A stretch of 64,000 nt of DNA from an uncultured Nesterenkonia sp. (lineage in GTDB: Bacteria > Actinomycetota > Actinomycetes > Actinomycetales > Micrococcaceae). The notes beneath the pieces were generated by a model. That model worked only from the letters and a program-made list of their open reading frames with translations, made no database searches and had not been told where the DNA came from. The position numbers and the translations under genes are program-made. This document shows, in pieces, positions 17,108-25,459 of this stretch (position 1 is the first letter of the stretch; the number at the start of each line of letters is the position of its first letter). Where the stretch lies: positions 1 to 64,000 of the forward strand of contig CANLUC010000005.1 of NCBI GenBank assembly GCA_947494195.1. Direction: 5' to 3'.

Positions 17108-17313
17108 TGCCGATCGTCGTGCGGATTGATGTGGAGCTGGCCAAGCGGAAGATGAGCGTAGGCGAGTTCGCGGAACGGGTCGGGATCACCCCGGCGAATG
17201 TGGCCGTGCTGAAGAACGGCCGCGCCAAGGCGATCCGGTTCAGCACGCTGGAAGCCATGTGCGAGGTGCTGGAATGCCAGCCTGGTGATCTCATCGAATG
17301 GGTAGAGGAATGA
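17107..17313 (+). CDS. Cro/C1-type HTH regulator paired with DUF2975 (YozG-like)
   Basis: The protein has 68 residues and is a complete minimal HTH_3/HTH_26 domain: VELAKRKMSVGEFAERVGITPANVAVLKNGRAKAIRFSTL then CEVLECQPGDLIEW. The start at 17107 is fixed by the one-base TGATG overlap with the DUF2975 gene, and the gene ends in a four-base ATGA overlap with the FAD oxidoreductase gene. It probably controls the whole three-gene operon through the palindrome at 16597. Confidence 0.9.
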   Translation: MPIVVRIDVELAKRKMSVGEFAERVGITPANVAVLKNGRAKAIRFSTLEAMCEVLECQPGDLIEWVEE

Positions 17314-18500
17314 GCTCCCAGGTGACGCACACCGACGTGCTCGTGGTCGGAGCGGGGCTCGCGGGCCTGCGCGTCGCGACCCTGCTGGCGGAGCGAGGAC
17401 ATGCAGTGGTGGTCATTGACCGACGCCGAGATCTGACCACCTCGATCAGGACCACCGGGATCTTCGTCCGACGCACTTTGGACGACTACGACCTGCCCGA
17501 TCACCTGCTGGGACCGGCGATACGCCGCGTGGTGCTCTACCCGCCGAGCCTGCAGGATCCCGTGGAGTTGGTGAGCGAGCGCGATGAATACCGCGTCGGT
17601 GAGATGGGTACGCTCTACGCTGCGGGCGCGCGGGCCGCTGCGAAGGCTGGCGCAGAGCTTCGGCTGGGAACCAGATACTTGGGCGGTTCCAATGGCCAAT
17701 ATGAAGTGTCCGGACCTGAGAGGTCGGTGACAGTGAACGCGCGGTTTGTGGTGGGAGCGGATGGAGCGCGATCCAGGGTGGCGCGTGACCTGGGACTGGA
17801 CCGCAACACGCACCTCCTGGTCGGCGCCGAAGACGTCTTCAACGTCTCGGAGCCGGTGGACTCCCCCGCCTTCCACTGCGTACTGGACCCGCGGCTGGCA
17901 CCCGGGTACATCGGGTGGGTGATCAACGACGGAACCCACGCCCATGTAGGGACGGCCGGGTACTCCCGACGATTCCGCGGCGGGGTGCGCGGGACGCTGG
18001 ACGAGTTCGCTGCCCGCGCTCCAGGACTGGCCGAGGCCGACCGCTCCCCCGCTGACGTAGAACGCCGCGGCGGACCCATCCCAGTGGGCGGGCTGCTCCG
18101 ACGGATCAGCTCACCCGACGGGCTGCTGGTCGGCGATGCGGCAGGCGCGGTGTCGCCGTTGACCGCCGGCGGGCTGGACCCATGCCTGCGTTTGTCTGAC
18201 TATGCGGCCGTCGCCCTGGATGAAGCACTGCGCAAGGGAAGACGGAACTCCCTGCGAGACTATGAAGGGGGCGCGCTGCGCCGGAAGTTCACCGGACGGT
18301 TGATGATGCGCCACGCACTGGCACAAGTGAAGCATCCCCTAATGGCAAGCGCCGGGTTCGAGGTCCTGCGGACCCCATTTGGGAGGGCCGCGGCGCGGAA
18401 AGTCCTGTTCGGCGACCGCTCCTTCCCGGAGCCACCCGATCCCTATGCACGGCCTTGTTCGCGATCTTGGGCCGGGAGGCAGCTGGACGGCTGGAGATAA
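17310..18500 (+). CDS. FAD-dependent oxidoreductase, geranylgeranyl-reductase-like
   Basis: The protein has 396 residues from the ATG at 17310, which overlaps the HTH stop (ATGA). The N-terminus has the dinucleotide-binding GAGLAG within DVLVVGAGLAGLRVATLL and a downstream acidic-site strand VVVIDRR. The second FAD motif is GLLVGDAAGAVSPLTAGGLD. This is the PHBH/GGR-like fold that hydrogenates polyprenyl chains, as in menaquinone or lipid reductases. Active-site details cannot settle the substrate. Linkage to the DUF2975/HTH pair is unusual and suggests control by a membrane signal. Confidence 0.8.
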   Translation: MSSQVTHTDVLVVGAGLAGLRVATLLAERGHAVVVIDRRRDLTTSIRTTGIFVRRTLDDYDLPDHLLGPAIRRVVLYPPSLQDPVELVSERDEYRVGEMGTLYAAGARAAAKAGAELRLGTRYLGGSNGQYEVSGPERSVTVNARFVVGADGARSRVARDLGLDRNTHLLVGAEDVFNVSEPVDSPAFHCVLDPRLAPGYIGWVINDGTHAHVGTAGYSRRFRGGVRGTLDEFAARAPGLAEADRSPADVERRGGPIPVGGLLRRISSPDGLLVGDAAGAVSPLTAGGLDPCLRLSDYAAVALDEALRKGRRNSLRDYEGGALRRKFTGRLMMRHALAQVKHPLMASAGFEVLRTPFGRAAARKVLFGDRSFPEPPDPYARPCSRSWAGRQLDGWR

Positions 18501-18504
18501 CTCG

Positions 18505-19968
18505 CTAGTCGAAGAAATAGGCGGAGATCTTCTCCTGCGAGTCCAAGACATCCTCTGAGTCCACACCTAACTCCACGGCGAGCTCCACGGACCCGGCTAG
18601 AGCGATCTCCACATTCGGCGAGAACGCCCTCTCCAACAGATCGATGTAGTCCGTCAGAGTCGACTCGAGAGCCTCAAGAAGCTCCTGGTGCTCAGAAGCC
18701 AGCTGGGCATCCAACTCGCGCTGCTCCTGTGCATAGCGCTCGACCAGTGCGGTTTCTCTCTCAGAGAGCGAGGTGGCCACCGCTCGGTACATGACAGTGC
18801 CGACCGTATTGCCAATCACTGCACCCAGGACCGGGACCGGGACGAGTACCTGCCCGAGGACAGAAGACAGCGCACTGACGGAAGCTTCCAATGAGATCAG
18901 CTCAGCATTCTGGATGAATTCCAGCTCGTTGATCTCCCCGACGCGCAGCAGATGCGCTTGCTCGGCGATCCCGAATCCAGCGGTCACGATGGAGCTCGCC
19001 ACCGCTGCTGGAGTGGCCGTGAAGTTCGACAGCGCGTAGAGACTGACACCACGAACAGAACCCTGGACCGCACCTAGACCCGTAGCGCTCGCAACATCGA
19101 TCCAATCCTGTTCGCTAAAGTCCTTGAACTTCTTGCCCTCCCGACGCTTGGCGGCCAATGCTAGTACAAGAGCAACCCCTCCTTCGGCCGCCGTGGCTGT
19201 GGCGGTCGCCGTTCCCGCCTGTCTCAGAGAGGGGCGGCTCTTCTGATAGGCCTCATCGCGCAGAGACCGGTCCGTGGAGTGCAGAGAATCGCGCTCCGCC
19301 CCCAAAGTGGACCCGTAAACCTCCCTCTGTACCTGGTGATACTCCAGCGTCGACGGTTCAAGGGCATCGATGCTCACGGACCCGTCGGCAAAGAAGTCGC
19401 GCACCCGCTGCCAATCCTTGAGCGAGGGACCATCACCGCTCCGCGACAGGAACTTCCCGGCCTCCTCGGCGGGCAGATCATTCAAAGCGCGAATCGCCTC
19501 GTAGTGGTCACGAGGTATCTGATACTTGCCGCCGTGGGCGAGGAAATCAGGGTACTTCGAGAGATGCTCTGAGATTGCGCCCAGTCCAAGACGCCCACCG
19601 GATGCCACGAACTTCTGCTGGATCCCAACACCTTCGCGTACGAGGTCGACAGGGCTGTTGTTGTTTATCCATTGATAGACAGCACCCTGGCCCTGAACCT
19701 GACTACGAGCATTGCCGACTCCTACTTCGGCAACTTCAGCGATGAAACCGTGCATTCCCTTAACTCCACCGCGGTTGGTGAACACAACTTCCAGGTGGAT
19801 GGTCCTTACCGCCTCATCGATGCTGCTCAGCGCGTCTCTGAGGTTGGTGTCCTGGCGCCTGAGCGAGCTCAACAATGTGTCCAGGCGAATCTGGTTGAGG
19901 TGGTTCACCCAGGCAGCGACAACTTGTTCCTGGTTGCTCTTCGCGAGGTTCTCTTTCTCATTCGTCAT
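18505..19968 (-). CDS. Large protein with PD-(D/E)XK-like N-terminus and central hydrophobic region; unknown
   Basis: The protein has 487 residues with no recognised named family. Residues 72-125 read HGFIAEVAEVGVGNAR, a conserved-looking HGFxAE helix. After it come SPVDLVREG (D108) and IQQKF (Q118, K120), a layout like PD-(D/E)XK nucleases in which Q replaces the second acid. A segment of coiled and charged sequence follows (150-240), then an Ala/Gly/Val-rich hydrophobic zone (about 250-385), a strong coiled coil (SLSERETALVERYAQEQRELDAQLASEHQELLEAL region) and an acidic end. It overlaps by 11 bases the gene upstream, so the two are translated together. Confidence 0.7.
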   Translation of the reverse strand: MTNEKENLAKSNQEQVVAAWVNHLNQIRLDTLLSSLRRQDTNLRDALSSIDEAVRTIHLEVVFTNRGGVKGMHGFIAEVAEVGVGNARSQVQGQGAVYQWINNNSPVDLVREGVGIQQKFVASGGRLGLGAISEHLSKYPDFLAHGGKYQIPRDHYEAIRALNDLPAEEAGKFLSRSGDGPSLKDWQRVRDFFADGSVSIDALEPSTLEYHQVQREVYGSTLGAERDSLHSTDRSLRDEAYQKSRPSLRQAGTATATATAAEGGVALVLALAAKRREGKKFKDFSEQDWIDVASATGLGAVQGSVRGVSLYALSNFTATPAAVASSIVTAGFGIAEQAHLLRVGEINELEFIQNAELISLEASVSALSSVLGQVLVPVPVLGAVIGNTVGTVMYRAVATSLSERETALVERYAQEQRELDAQLASEHQELLEALESTLTDYIDLLERAFSPNVEIALAGSVELAVELGVDSEDVLDSQEKISAYFFD

Positions 19969-20953
19969 GAGCCGGTTCCGTGTCGATACGACTGCTGAGC
20001 AGGGCCGCGCAGGCTTTCGTGTTGTTGACCATCGCCACCAGCTGGGACTGCTGCTGCGCCGTCACGGTGCGGAAGTCAACGTTGAAGAACCCAACTGACT
20101 GGCGGTAGCTGTTCCGGAGTCGTTCGCGAAGGCCCTCGGTGCGTTGGAGGAGGTCACCAAGCTCCGCGTCCATCCGCTTCACGGAGGCGGTGTTTCGTTT
20201 GACCGAGGTCAGCGCCTCCTGTCTTGCTTCACGGTTCTCAAACTTCTTCTTGGCGAAGAGCGCGATGGACGTCAGCAAAGTGGCACCTGCAATTGTCCAT
20301 CCAATGGGGCCAGCCAACGCCAGCAATGTACCGCCCGCGGCCGTGCCTCCACCACCAGCGGCCAGGGCGCCGCCTCCGAGCCAAGCCAACGCGGATTGTG
20401 AGGCTGCGGCGCCAGACAGGGTCGAGATCGCGGTCCCAGTGGATGCTGTGCCAAAAGTAGTGGCCACCCACATGGCGGCTGTCGGGGCCACGCTGGCAAC
20501 AGCAGCGCCCGCAGCGAATCCGGCCCCGCTGCTCAACGCCGACTCCCGAGCCGCTTCGAGGTCCCTCAGCCCAAATTCCTCCGCCTCCAGAAAACTCGTC
20601 CGGTGAAACTTGATCTCTTCGAGGTCGACGTCAAAGGATTTCGGAGTGTTGGCGACGCTGTTCACCATTTCTTCGATGAGCTGGATCAGGTCAGTGGAAC
20701 GCTCCCTCTGCAATAGAAGCGAGACCCCTTTATCGCTCATCAGGGTGAAAGCATTGTTATATTCGGCAATGGCCTCCTCGTATTCATCTGGCTTATTGTC
20801 AGCAAGATTCTCAAGGCTCCCTACGGCGGAGTCTTTAAACTCGCTGACCTGCTCCGCGAGCTGACCTGAGGCAGTCCGTGCGAATCTGCTGATGTCTCCG
20901 GCAGTCTTGCCGAGGCTGACCTTTGCGTTGTCCATCCGGGGTCGTTTAACCAT
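19958..20953 (-). CDS. Helical protein with long glycine-zipper membrane segment; unknown
   Basis: The protein has 331 residues. ATG 20953 is preferred (GGAG four bases upstream) over a later ATG at 20935. Predominantly helical charged segments (1-140 and 236-331) flank a very Gly/Ala-rich hydrophobic stretch at about 141-235, containing TFGTASTGTAISTLSG and WLGGGALAAGGGGTAAGG. This 'GTASTGTAI... LAWLGGG' type of segment recurs in bacterial proteins of unknown role and has the amphipathic-helix/hairpin look of pore-forming or membrane-inserting proteins. It is the first gene of a coupled pair with the 487-residue protein. A neighbouring Mrr-type nuclease gene ends 112 bases upstream. Confidence 0.7.
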   Translation of the reverse strand: MVKRPRMDNAKVSLGKTAGDISRFARTASGQLAEQVSEFKDSAVGSLENLADNKPDEYEEAIAEYNNAFTLMSDKGVSLLLQRERSTDLIQLIEEMVNSVANTPKSFDVDLEEIKFHRTSFLEAEEFGLRDLEAARESALSSGAGFAAGAAVASVAPTAAMWVATTFGTASTGTAISTLSGAAASQSALAWLGGGALAAGGGGTAAGGTLLALAGPIGWTIAGATLLTSIALFAKKKFENREARQEALTSVKRNTASVKRMDAELGDLLQRTEGLRERLRNSYRQSVGFFNVDFRTVTAQQQSQLVAMVNNTKACAALLSSRIDTEPAHDE

Positions 20954-21065
20954 CGATCTCCACACTTCTCTTGCTGTTCTCTTAGTGGCAAGAGGATATC
21001 GGTGACCACCGACATAAGTTGCTTTGCACTCTATTGAAGGTGACCGCGGGGAGTCACCCGGGTGC

Positions 21066-21995
21066 CTATTCGAAGAAGTCTTCGTCAATCTCGACGACCG
21101 CATAGGACTGTTTTATCTGAACTCCTACGCCGTATTTGATCATCAGTTCCGCGAGTCGCTTCCCATCGATAAGAACAATCCGAGTTGGGACAGCGCTCGC
21201 ATAATCGCGCGCCCCCTGCGTGAATCGGCTCGAGGTGATGAAGACGCCCCGATGTGCCCCGAACCCATGGAGGGCGCCCATGAAAGCCTGGATAGACTCA
21301 CGGCCTACTGAGTTGCCGTCCGCGTAGCGTTTGGCCTGGACGTAGATTTGGTCTAGACCGAGCGCATCCTGGTCTATGACCCCGTCTACCCCACCATCTC
21401 CAGTGCCCCCGATACGTTTGCCGCGCTGTTCTGCGCCTCCATACCCCATTGCCAACAGGACACTCACCACCGCATCTTCGAAGAAGGTGGGGTTGCTTTC
21501 ACGGAGGCGACGGAGTAGCTCTTCTGCAACATTCTCTCTGAGCTGCGCGACCCCTGATTCGACCTGTTCAATGGGGTCGAGGTCGTTTGTCTCGGGGACG
21601 GTCGTGGCGACCGACGTCACGCCGTCCGCTTGCGTGGTCTGTGGCCAATAGTCCTTAAATAGCTGGGTGGCTTCACTGAAACTGAGCGTCGCATTCGGGT
21701 TCTGGGTGAACCACGAGCGTCCCGTCTCGGTGATGCGATAGACAGCGCGCTGTGGGCGTTCCACCCAACCTGCCTTGTAGAGGTTGGTCAGTGCCCAGCC
21801 AACCCGGTTCTCAGCACGACCGTCGCCTGCGGCCAGAGTCTCCTTCCGAGCCTCATTGGAGATCTCGGCCGCGTCGAGAACGCGTTCGACCAGATCTCGC
21901 CGCGGGACCGTTTCCCCGGAGTCGAGCACCCGTAGAACGTAGGGCAGGAAGTGAGGCCAGATTGGAACACCAGACTCTGTGGTCGGTTCACTCAT
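21066..21995 (-). CDS. mrr: Mrr-type restriction endonuclease (type IV)
   Basis: The protein has 309 residues. The N-terminal domain (about 10-100) is the winged-helix Mrr_N type (VPIWPHFLPYVLRVL... RPQRAVYRITETGRSWF). The C-terminal domain is the Mrr catalytic core: FFEDAVVSVLLAMGYGG, GGTGDGGVDGVI (D204) and IYVQAKRY (Q220, K222), the standard D/QxK form. Mrr proteins cut DNA with modified bases. The size and layout are complete. It lies between a two-gene membrane module and a DUF6308-like gene on the same strand. Confidence 0.92.
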   Translation of the reverse strand: MSEPTTESGVPIWPHFLPYVLRVLDSGETVPRRDLVERVLDAAEISNEARKETLAAGDGRAENRVGWALTNLYKAGWVERPQRAVYRITETGRSWFTQNPNATLSFSEATQLFKDYWPQTTQADGVTSVATTVPETNDLDPIEQVESGVAQLRENVAEELLRRLRESNPTFFEDAVVSVLLAMGYGGAEQRGKRIGGTGDGGVDGVIDQDALGLDQIYVQAKRYADGNSVGRESIQAFMGALHGFGAHRGVFITSSRFTQGARDYASAVPTRIVLIDGKRLAELMIKYGVGVQIKQSYAVVEIDEDFFE

Positions 21996-22455
21996 CGTTT
22001 CCTTCGGGATGCATAGGATTTGGGCGACATGTACGTTCCCTAAGTCTGACGCAATATAGAAGACGAAGCGCCATCCGCCGCGGCCCGGTGGGAAAAGGAG
22101 TCTGCCGGATGGTCGATCACCGATCCCACGGCGTCTCAGCTGGCGAGCCGTACCGCAAGCCCTTGCGTGACCCGGTCCCCTAAGAGGAAGAATTCGCCGC
22201 GGACTGACTTGTGATGCAGATAGTCGTTCCTCCCAGTTTCACTCAAGTTGAACGTCTTACAGCTAGAGAACGGCTTGTTCCAGGGCAGACGGATGGTCGA
22301 GCTGGGACTGTCGGGGGCGTCTCCGGTTCGGTTGGCGATTCAGCAGTCAAACGGCACGTCCACTGGTCGAACGGTGACGAAATCGGGGTCCTCGTTCATC
22401 GAGCATCTTCATAGCTGGTCCGCATTCGAGATCAAGAACCCGACTGACGTCCGTG
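21996..22455. other. Gap between the Mrr gene and the DUF6308-like gene
   Basis: These 460 bases have no supported gene. A plus-strand frame from 22248 has no known domain, no clear ribosome site, and continues as an antisense overlap of the DUF6308-like gene, so it is not called. The Mrr promoter should lie at the left end. No terminator-like hairpin was evident. Confidence 0.35.
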
Positions 22456-23154
22456 CTAGATACCCCTGTTCTCATCCCCGGCGAACCGCCAGAGCGCCGC
22501 GTCCATCAACCGAAGCGGTTCCACCTCGATGGTCAGGGCTGTCCCTCTATGTGCCTCCTGCGCTAGATCCGGGAGCTCGGATAGCCGACCTTGAATCTCC
22601 TCGTCGCGCAGAAGCTCACGAAAGACGTACCAGTCCCGTGCTCGATCGTTGAGGTTCTGAATGCCGAGGTACTTGCACACGACGCGGTCTCGAACTGGGT
22701 AAAGGTCTGGCCGCTTACGGGCCGTGATCTTGCTCGCCGTCACCCATGGATTCGATGACACGGTGCCCGATTGTGCCAGTGATGCCTTGACCAGATCATA
22801 GAACTCACACATCGGCGCGAAATCAATGGCCGTGGTCGATTCGAGCTTCACCGGCGGAAGCGCCGACAGGAGGCGAGAGAGTTCTCGTTTGGTGTCTTCG
22901 TCCTCCAGAATTCTCCGCACGGCGCGCGGCGGGATCCTCACCGAGAGAGTTCCCGTGGCCAATAGGTCGGTCGCCGTCACAGCCACCATGTCGAGAGGAC
23001 GCAGTTGAGTGAATGTAGAACCCGCGAAATTGCTCTCAGGATCGTAGAACTTGCCGACTTTCTCCGGCGTGCTCTCATGCGACAAGGCCTTGAGCGCCTG
23101 ATCACGAGCGCGAGTCTGGATTTTCTCGTCTACCGAGGGAAAATCTAATTTCAT
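22456..23154 (-). CDS. DUF6308-like protein
   Basis: The protein has 232 residues. Recognisable segments are KFYDPESNFAGSTFTQL, PLDMVAVTATDLLATGTLS and ARKRPDLYPVRDRVVCKYLG. These correspond in order to the 'YDP..FTGS.F..L', 'D.VAVT.L' and 'RKRP.L.PV.D.VV' blocks of DUF6308 proteins, a family common in actinobacteria and often encoded near defence genes. The central VRIPPRAVRRILED is also typical. Its function is not established. It stands between Mrr and a GmrSD-type nuclease on the same strand. Confidence 0.65.
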   Translation of the reverse strand: MKLDFPSVDEKIQTRARDQALKALSHESTPEKVGKFYDPESNFAGSTFTQLRPLDMVAVTATDLLATGTLSVRIPPRAVRRILEDEDTKRELSRLLSALPPVKLESTTAIDFAPMCEFYDLVKASLAQSGTVSSNPWVTASKITARKRPDLYPVRDRVVCKYLGIQNLNDRARDWYVFRELLRDEEIQGRLSELPDLAQEAHRGTALTIEVEPLRLMDAALWRFAGDENRGI

Positions 23155-23455
23155 AGGGTTTCAAATCCCTCGTTTGCCGAGCACCTAGTTGCATTCTGAA
23201 TTAAAGTTATCTCAACGCTAGGCGCAAAGCCCCAAATGGGAGCATGATCTGTGCCAAGTCGGAGTACGCGCATCTGTTACTACTGAACCGCACCGGGATT
23301 CTTGGAGGCTCAGGTCTGTCCCGGGTTCCGAGGACTGCAGTTCACCCGAGACTAATCAGACCCTCCGGGAGCTGCACCGCTAAGTAAAAGCTTGCCGTTG
23401 CCGCTTCGACCGTCAACCCACAACGGATGGTCGGGACGTGACGCTTCAGGTCCCG
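23155..23455. other. Gap between the DUF6308-like and GmrSD-type genes
   Basis: These 301 bases have no gene on either strand. The DUF6308-like promoter is presumably here. Composition is lower in GC than the flanks. No clear hairpin or repeat was seen. Confidence 0.4.
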
Positions 23456-25330
23456 CTATCGGTACTTGTCGAGGCGGGAGGTCGACCAGATCCGTTCTAC
23501 GAGTCCTTCCAACAGCTCTTGGCGTTGTCTCTGTTCCTCTTTGCCGAAGCGCTCATAGGGACGGAAAGGCAATCCGCTTTTTCGGACAAATGCACTGAAT
23601 TGTGGCTGGTGTTCGTATGCCGCGGGCGTCAGGCTCGCCGCGTAGAGGTTTTGCTTTGCGTAGTGCGGCACCTTGTCCTGAAAGGCTCGGTCTTGGTAGC
23701 TGCGATTAACGTCCGCAGGCAGCAGGACAAGCCCAGCGACCTGATTGCGCCACTCAAGAAAATCTTGCTCAGTTTCAAACTCCTCCTGGTGCTGGTCGTA
23801 CCGGTGCGCCCAGATATGCTCCACATCCCAAGGGTTCGACTGCTGCCGATCCACTAGGTTCATGAAGTTGTCGGGCCTCCCGGACTCCGACTCCACGTAC
23901 GCAGTCACCCGTGCCAAGAGGTGATAGATGTAGCGGTGGGAGAACTGGTTCACCGCCAGCCCCTTCAACCCAGAGCGCCCCCTAGCTTGGGCACCATCAA
24001 AGGACACCTGTTCGGCATCCTCTTGCAACTTGCGTTGCAGTACCTCGACCAACTCAGGCAGTGGCAGGCGCCGGATATCCTTCGTGAGCATCCACATCGA
24101 GTAGGCCACGTTCGAGTAAGTGATCCGTATGTAGTTGGCCGCACGCCGCATGATCCAGATGTCCAAGTACGTCGCAGTGGCCGCGATTTTGTCACGGACG
24201 GTCGCGTCGTCGTCCCCGACGATCAGTGGCGCGAGGAGAACCGTTGATTGGAGAGTGAAGTTGTTGTGGGCGTTGTAGAAGACCGGTTCCAACCCTGGCG
24301 TGTAGTCACGACTGGCCGCGAGGATCCTCTTGTAGGCGTTGGCGAAGAACTGCATCTCGGTCGTCATGAAGTGCAGGTTTTCCCCACCTTCTCCGACGTT
24401 CAGTCGTTGAGCTCGATCCCGTGCCCAACGGTGAAATGCGTTGCCGATCAATTCCCAGTCTTTGTCTGCTGCGCCGGCTTTGCGTTCGCGGACGGACTGG
24501 GCATACTGCGCTCGCAACCAAGCTTTGACGAAATTGGCATCACGCTCCGCATCCGGCTCCGATTCCCAGGAGATCAGATCGTTGATGGTCTTCTTCCACG
24601 TCATATTTGCGTGTGCACGGTCCCCGGAGTCTCGAATTGACCCGAGCAGGAAGGCTTTGAGCATGTCTACAGGACTCAGAGGCTTGCCTCTGTCGTTCAT
24701 GGTCTCGAAGATGGCGTAGGCATAGGAGTCTGAAGACGTCTCGATCTCGATGAGCCCGACGTTCTCAATGAGCCAATAGATGAAGGTCTCCAGCCCATCA
24801 TCCAGCTCACCGTGGAGGTCCACCTCCTCTATGTCGCGGTAGCGGGCGAGCATGGTCTGCACTGATTCTTCACGCGCGGTGGCATCTGCATCTTCACCGT
24901 CGAAGAGTGCACGAAGAACCGGAACGCGCTCTTGGATGTCGAGGTTGAACTTGGCCTGACCCCGCACGTCAGAGTGAATCAGCGGTTGCAGCGTCGGGAC
25001 CGCGCTCAGCCCTAGCTCCTTGGAGATTCGGTAAAGATGTATCAGCAACAGCGTGAGGGACGTTACCCTCTGCTGCCCATCGACCAGATAGCTCTTGGCT
25101 CCACGTTTGGTCACAATGATGGAGCCCAGAAAGTACTCCCCGTAACCCTCAGTGTCCGAGGGGCCATCGCCTTCCCGATAGTCAGCGAGGAACTTGTTCA
25201 GCAGGTCCGTGATCAGCTCCTCGACGTTGCTCCGCTCCCACTTGTACTCCCGCTGATACTCGTCGATCGAGAATGAACGGCTTTGTAGCAACTGTCGAAT
25301 GGACCGGTAGTGCGGAGTAATGCCTGTCAT
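23456..25330 (-). CDS. GmrSD-type DUF262/DUF1524 nuclease, single chain (type IV restriction)
   Basis: The protein has 624 residues from the ATG at 25330; a GTG seven codons earlier is possible. The N-terminal DUF262 (GmrS-like) has FSIDEYQREYKWE and the NTP-site motif DGQQR (84-88) in YLVDGQQRVTSLTLLLIHLY. The C-terminal DUF1524 (GmrD-like, HNH-type nuclease) has DVEHIWAH (H505), then NQVAGLVLLPADVNRSYQD. Fused GmrSD proteins restrict phages with glucosylated or modified cytosine DNA. The gene stands alone but is the last member of the defence-like series. Confidence 0.9.
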   Translation of the reverse strand: MTGITPHYRSIRQLLQSRSFSIDEYQREYKWERSNVEELITDLLNKFLADYREGDGPSDTEGYGEYFLGSIIVTKRGAKSYLVDGQQRVTSLTLLLIHLYRISKELGLSAVPTLQPLIHSDVRGQAKFNLDIQERVPVLRALFDGEDADATAREESVQTMLARYRDIEEVDLHGELDDGLETFIYWLIENVGLIEIETSSDSYAYAIFETMNDRGKPLSPVDMLKAFLLGSIRDSGDRAHANMTWKKTINDLISWESEPDAERDANFVKAWLRAQYAQSVRERKAGAADKDWELIGNAFHRWARDRAQRLNVGEGGENLHFMTTEMQFFANAYKRILAASRDYTPGLEPVFYNAHNNFTLQSTVLLAPLIVGDDDATVRDKIAATATYLDIWIMRRAANYIRITYSNVAYSMWMLTKDIRRLPLPELVEVLQRKLQEDAEQVSFDGAQARGRSGLKGLAVNQFSHRYIYHLLARVTAYVESESGRPDNFMNLVDRQQSNPWDVEHIWAHRYDQHQEEFETEQDFLEWRNQVAGLVLLPADVNRSYQDRAFQDKVPHYAKQNLYAASLTPAAYEHQPQFSAFVRKSGLPFRPYERFGKEEQRQRQELLEGLVERIWSTSRLDKYR

Positions 25331-25459
25331 GCGCGTTTCGCCTTCCCCCACGATCTATGGATTCAGACCACGGGTATTGTCAGGTATTGCTTGATTCTGA
25401 GTTCACTGATCCCCTGTCGATCTACGAGGGCTCGTATGATTCCCCTCGAAACCAGGCCA

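Noticed and set aside
22248-22652. Plus-strand frame in the gap and over the DUF6308-like gene
   Set aside because: No ribosome site, no domain, and the second half is antisense to a better gene.
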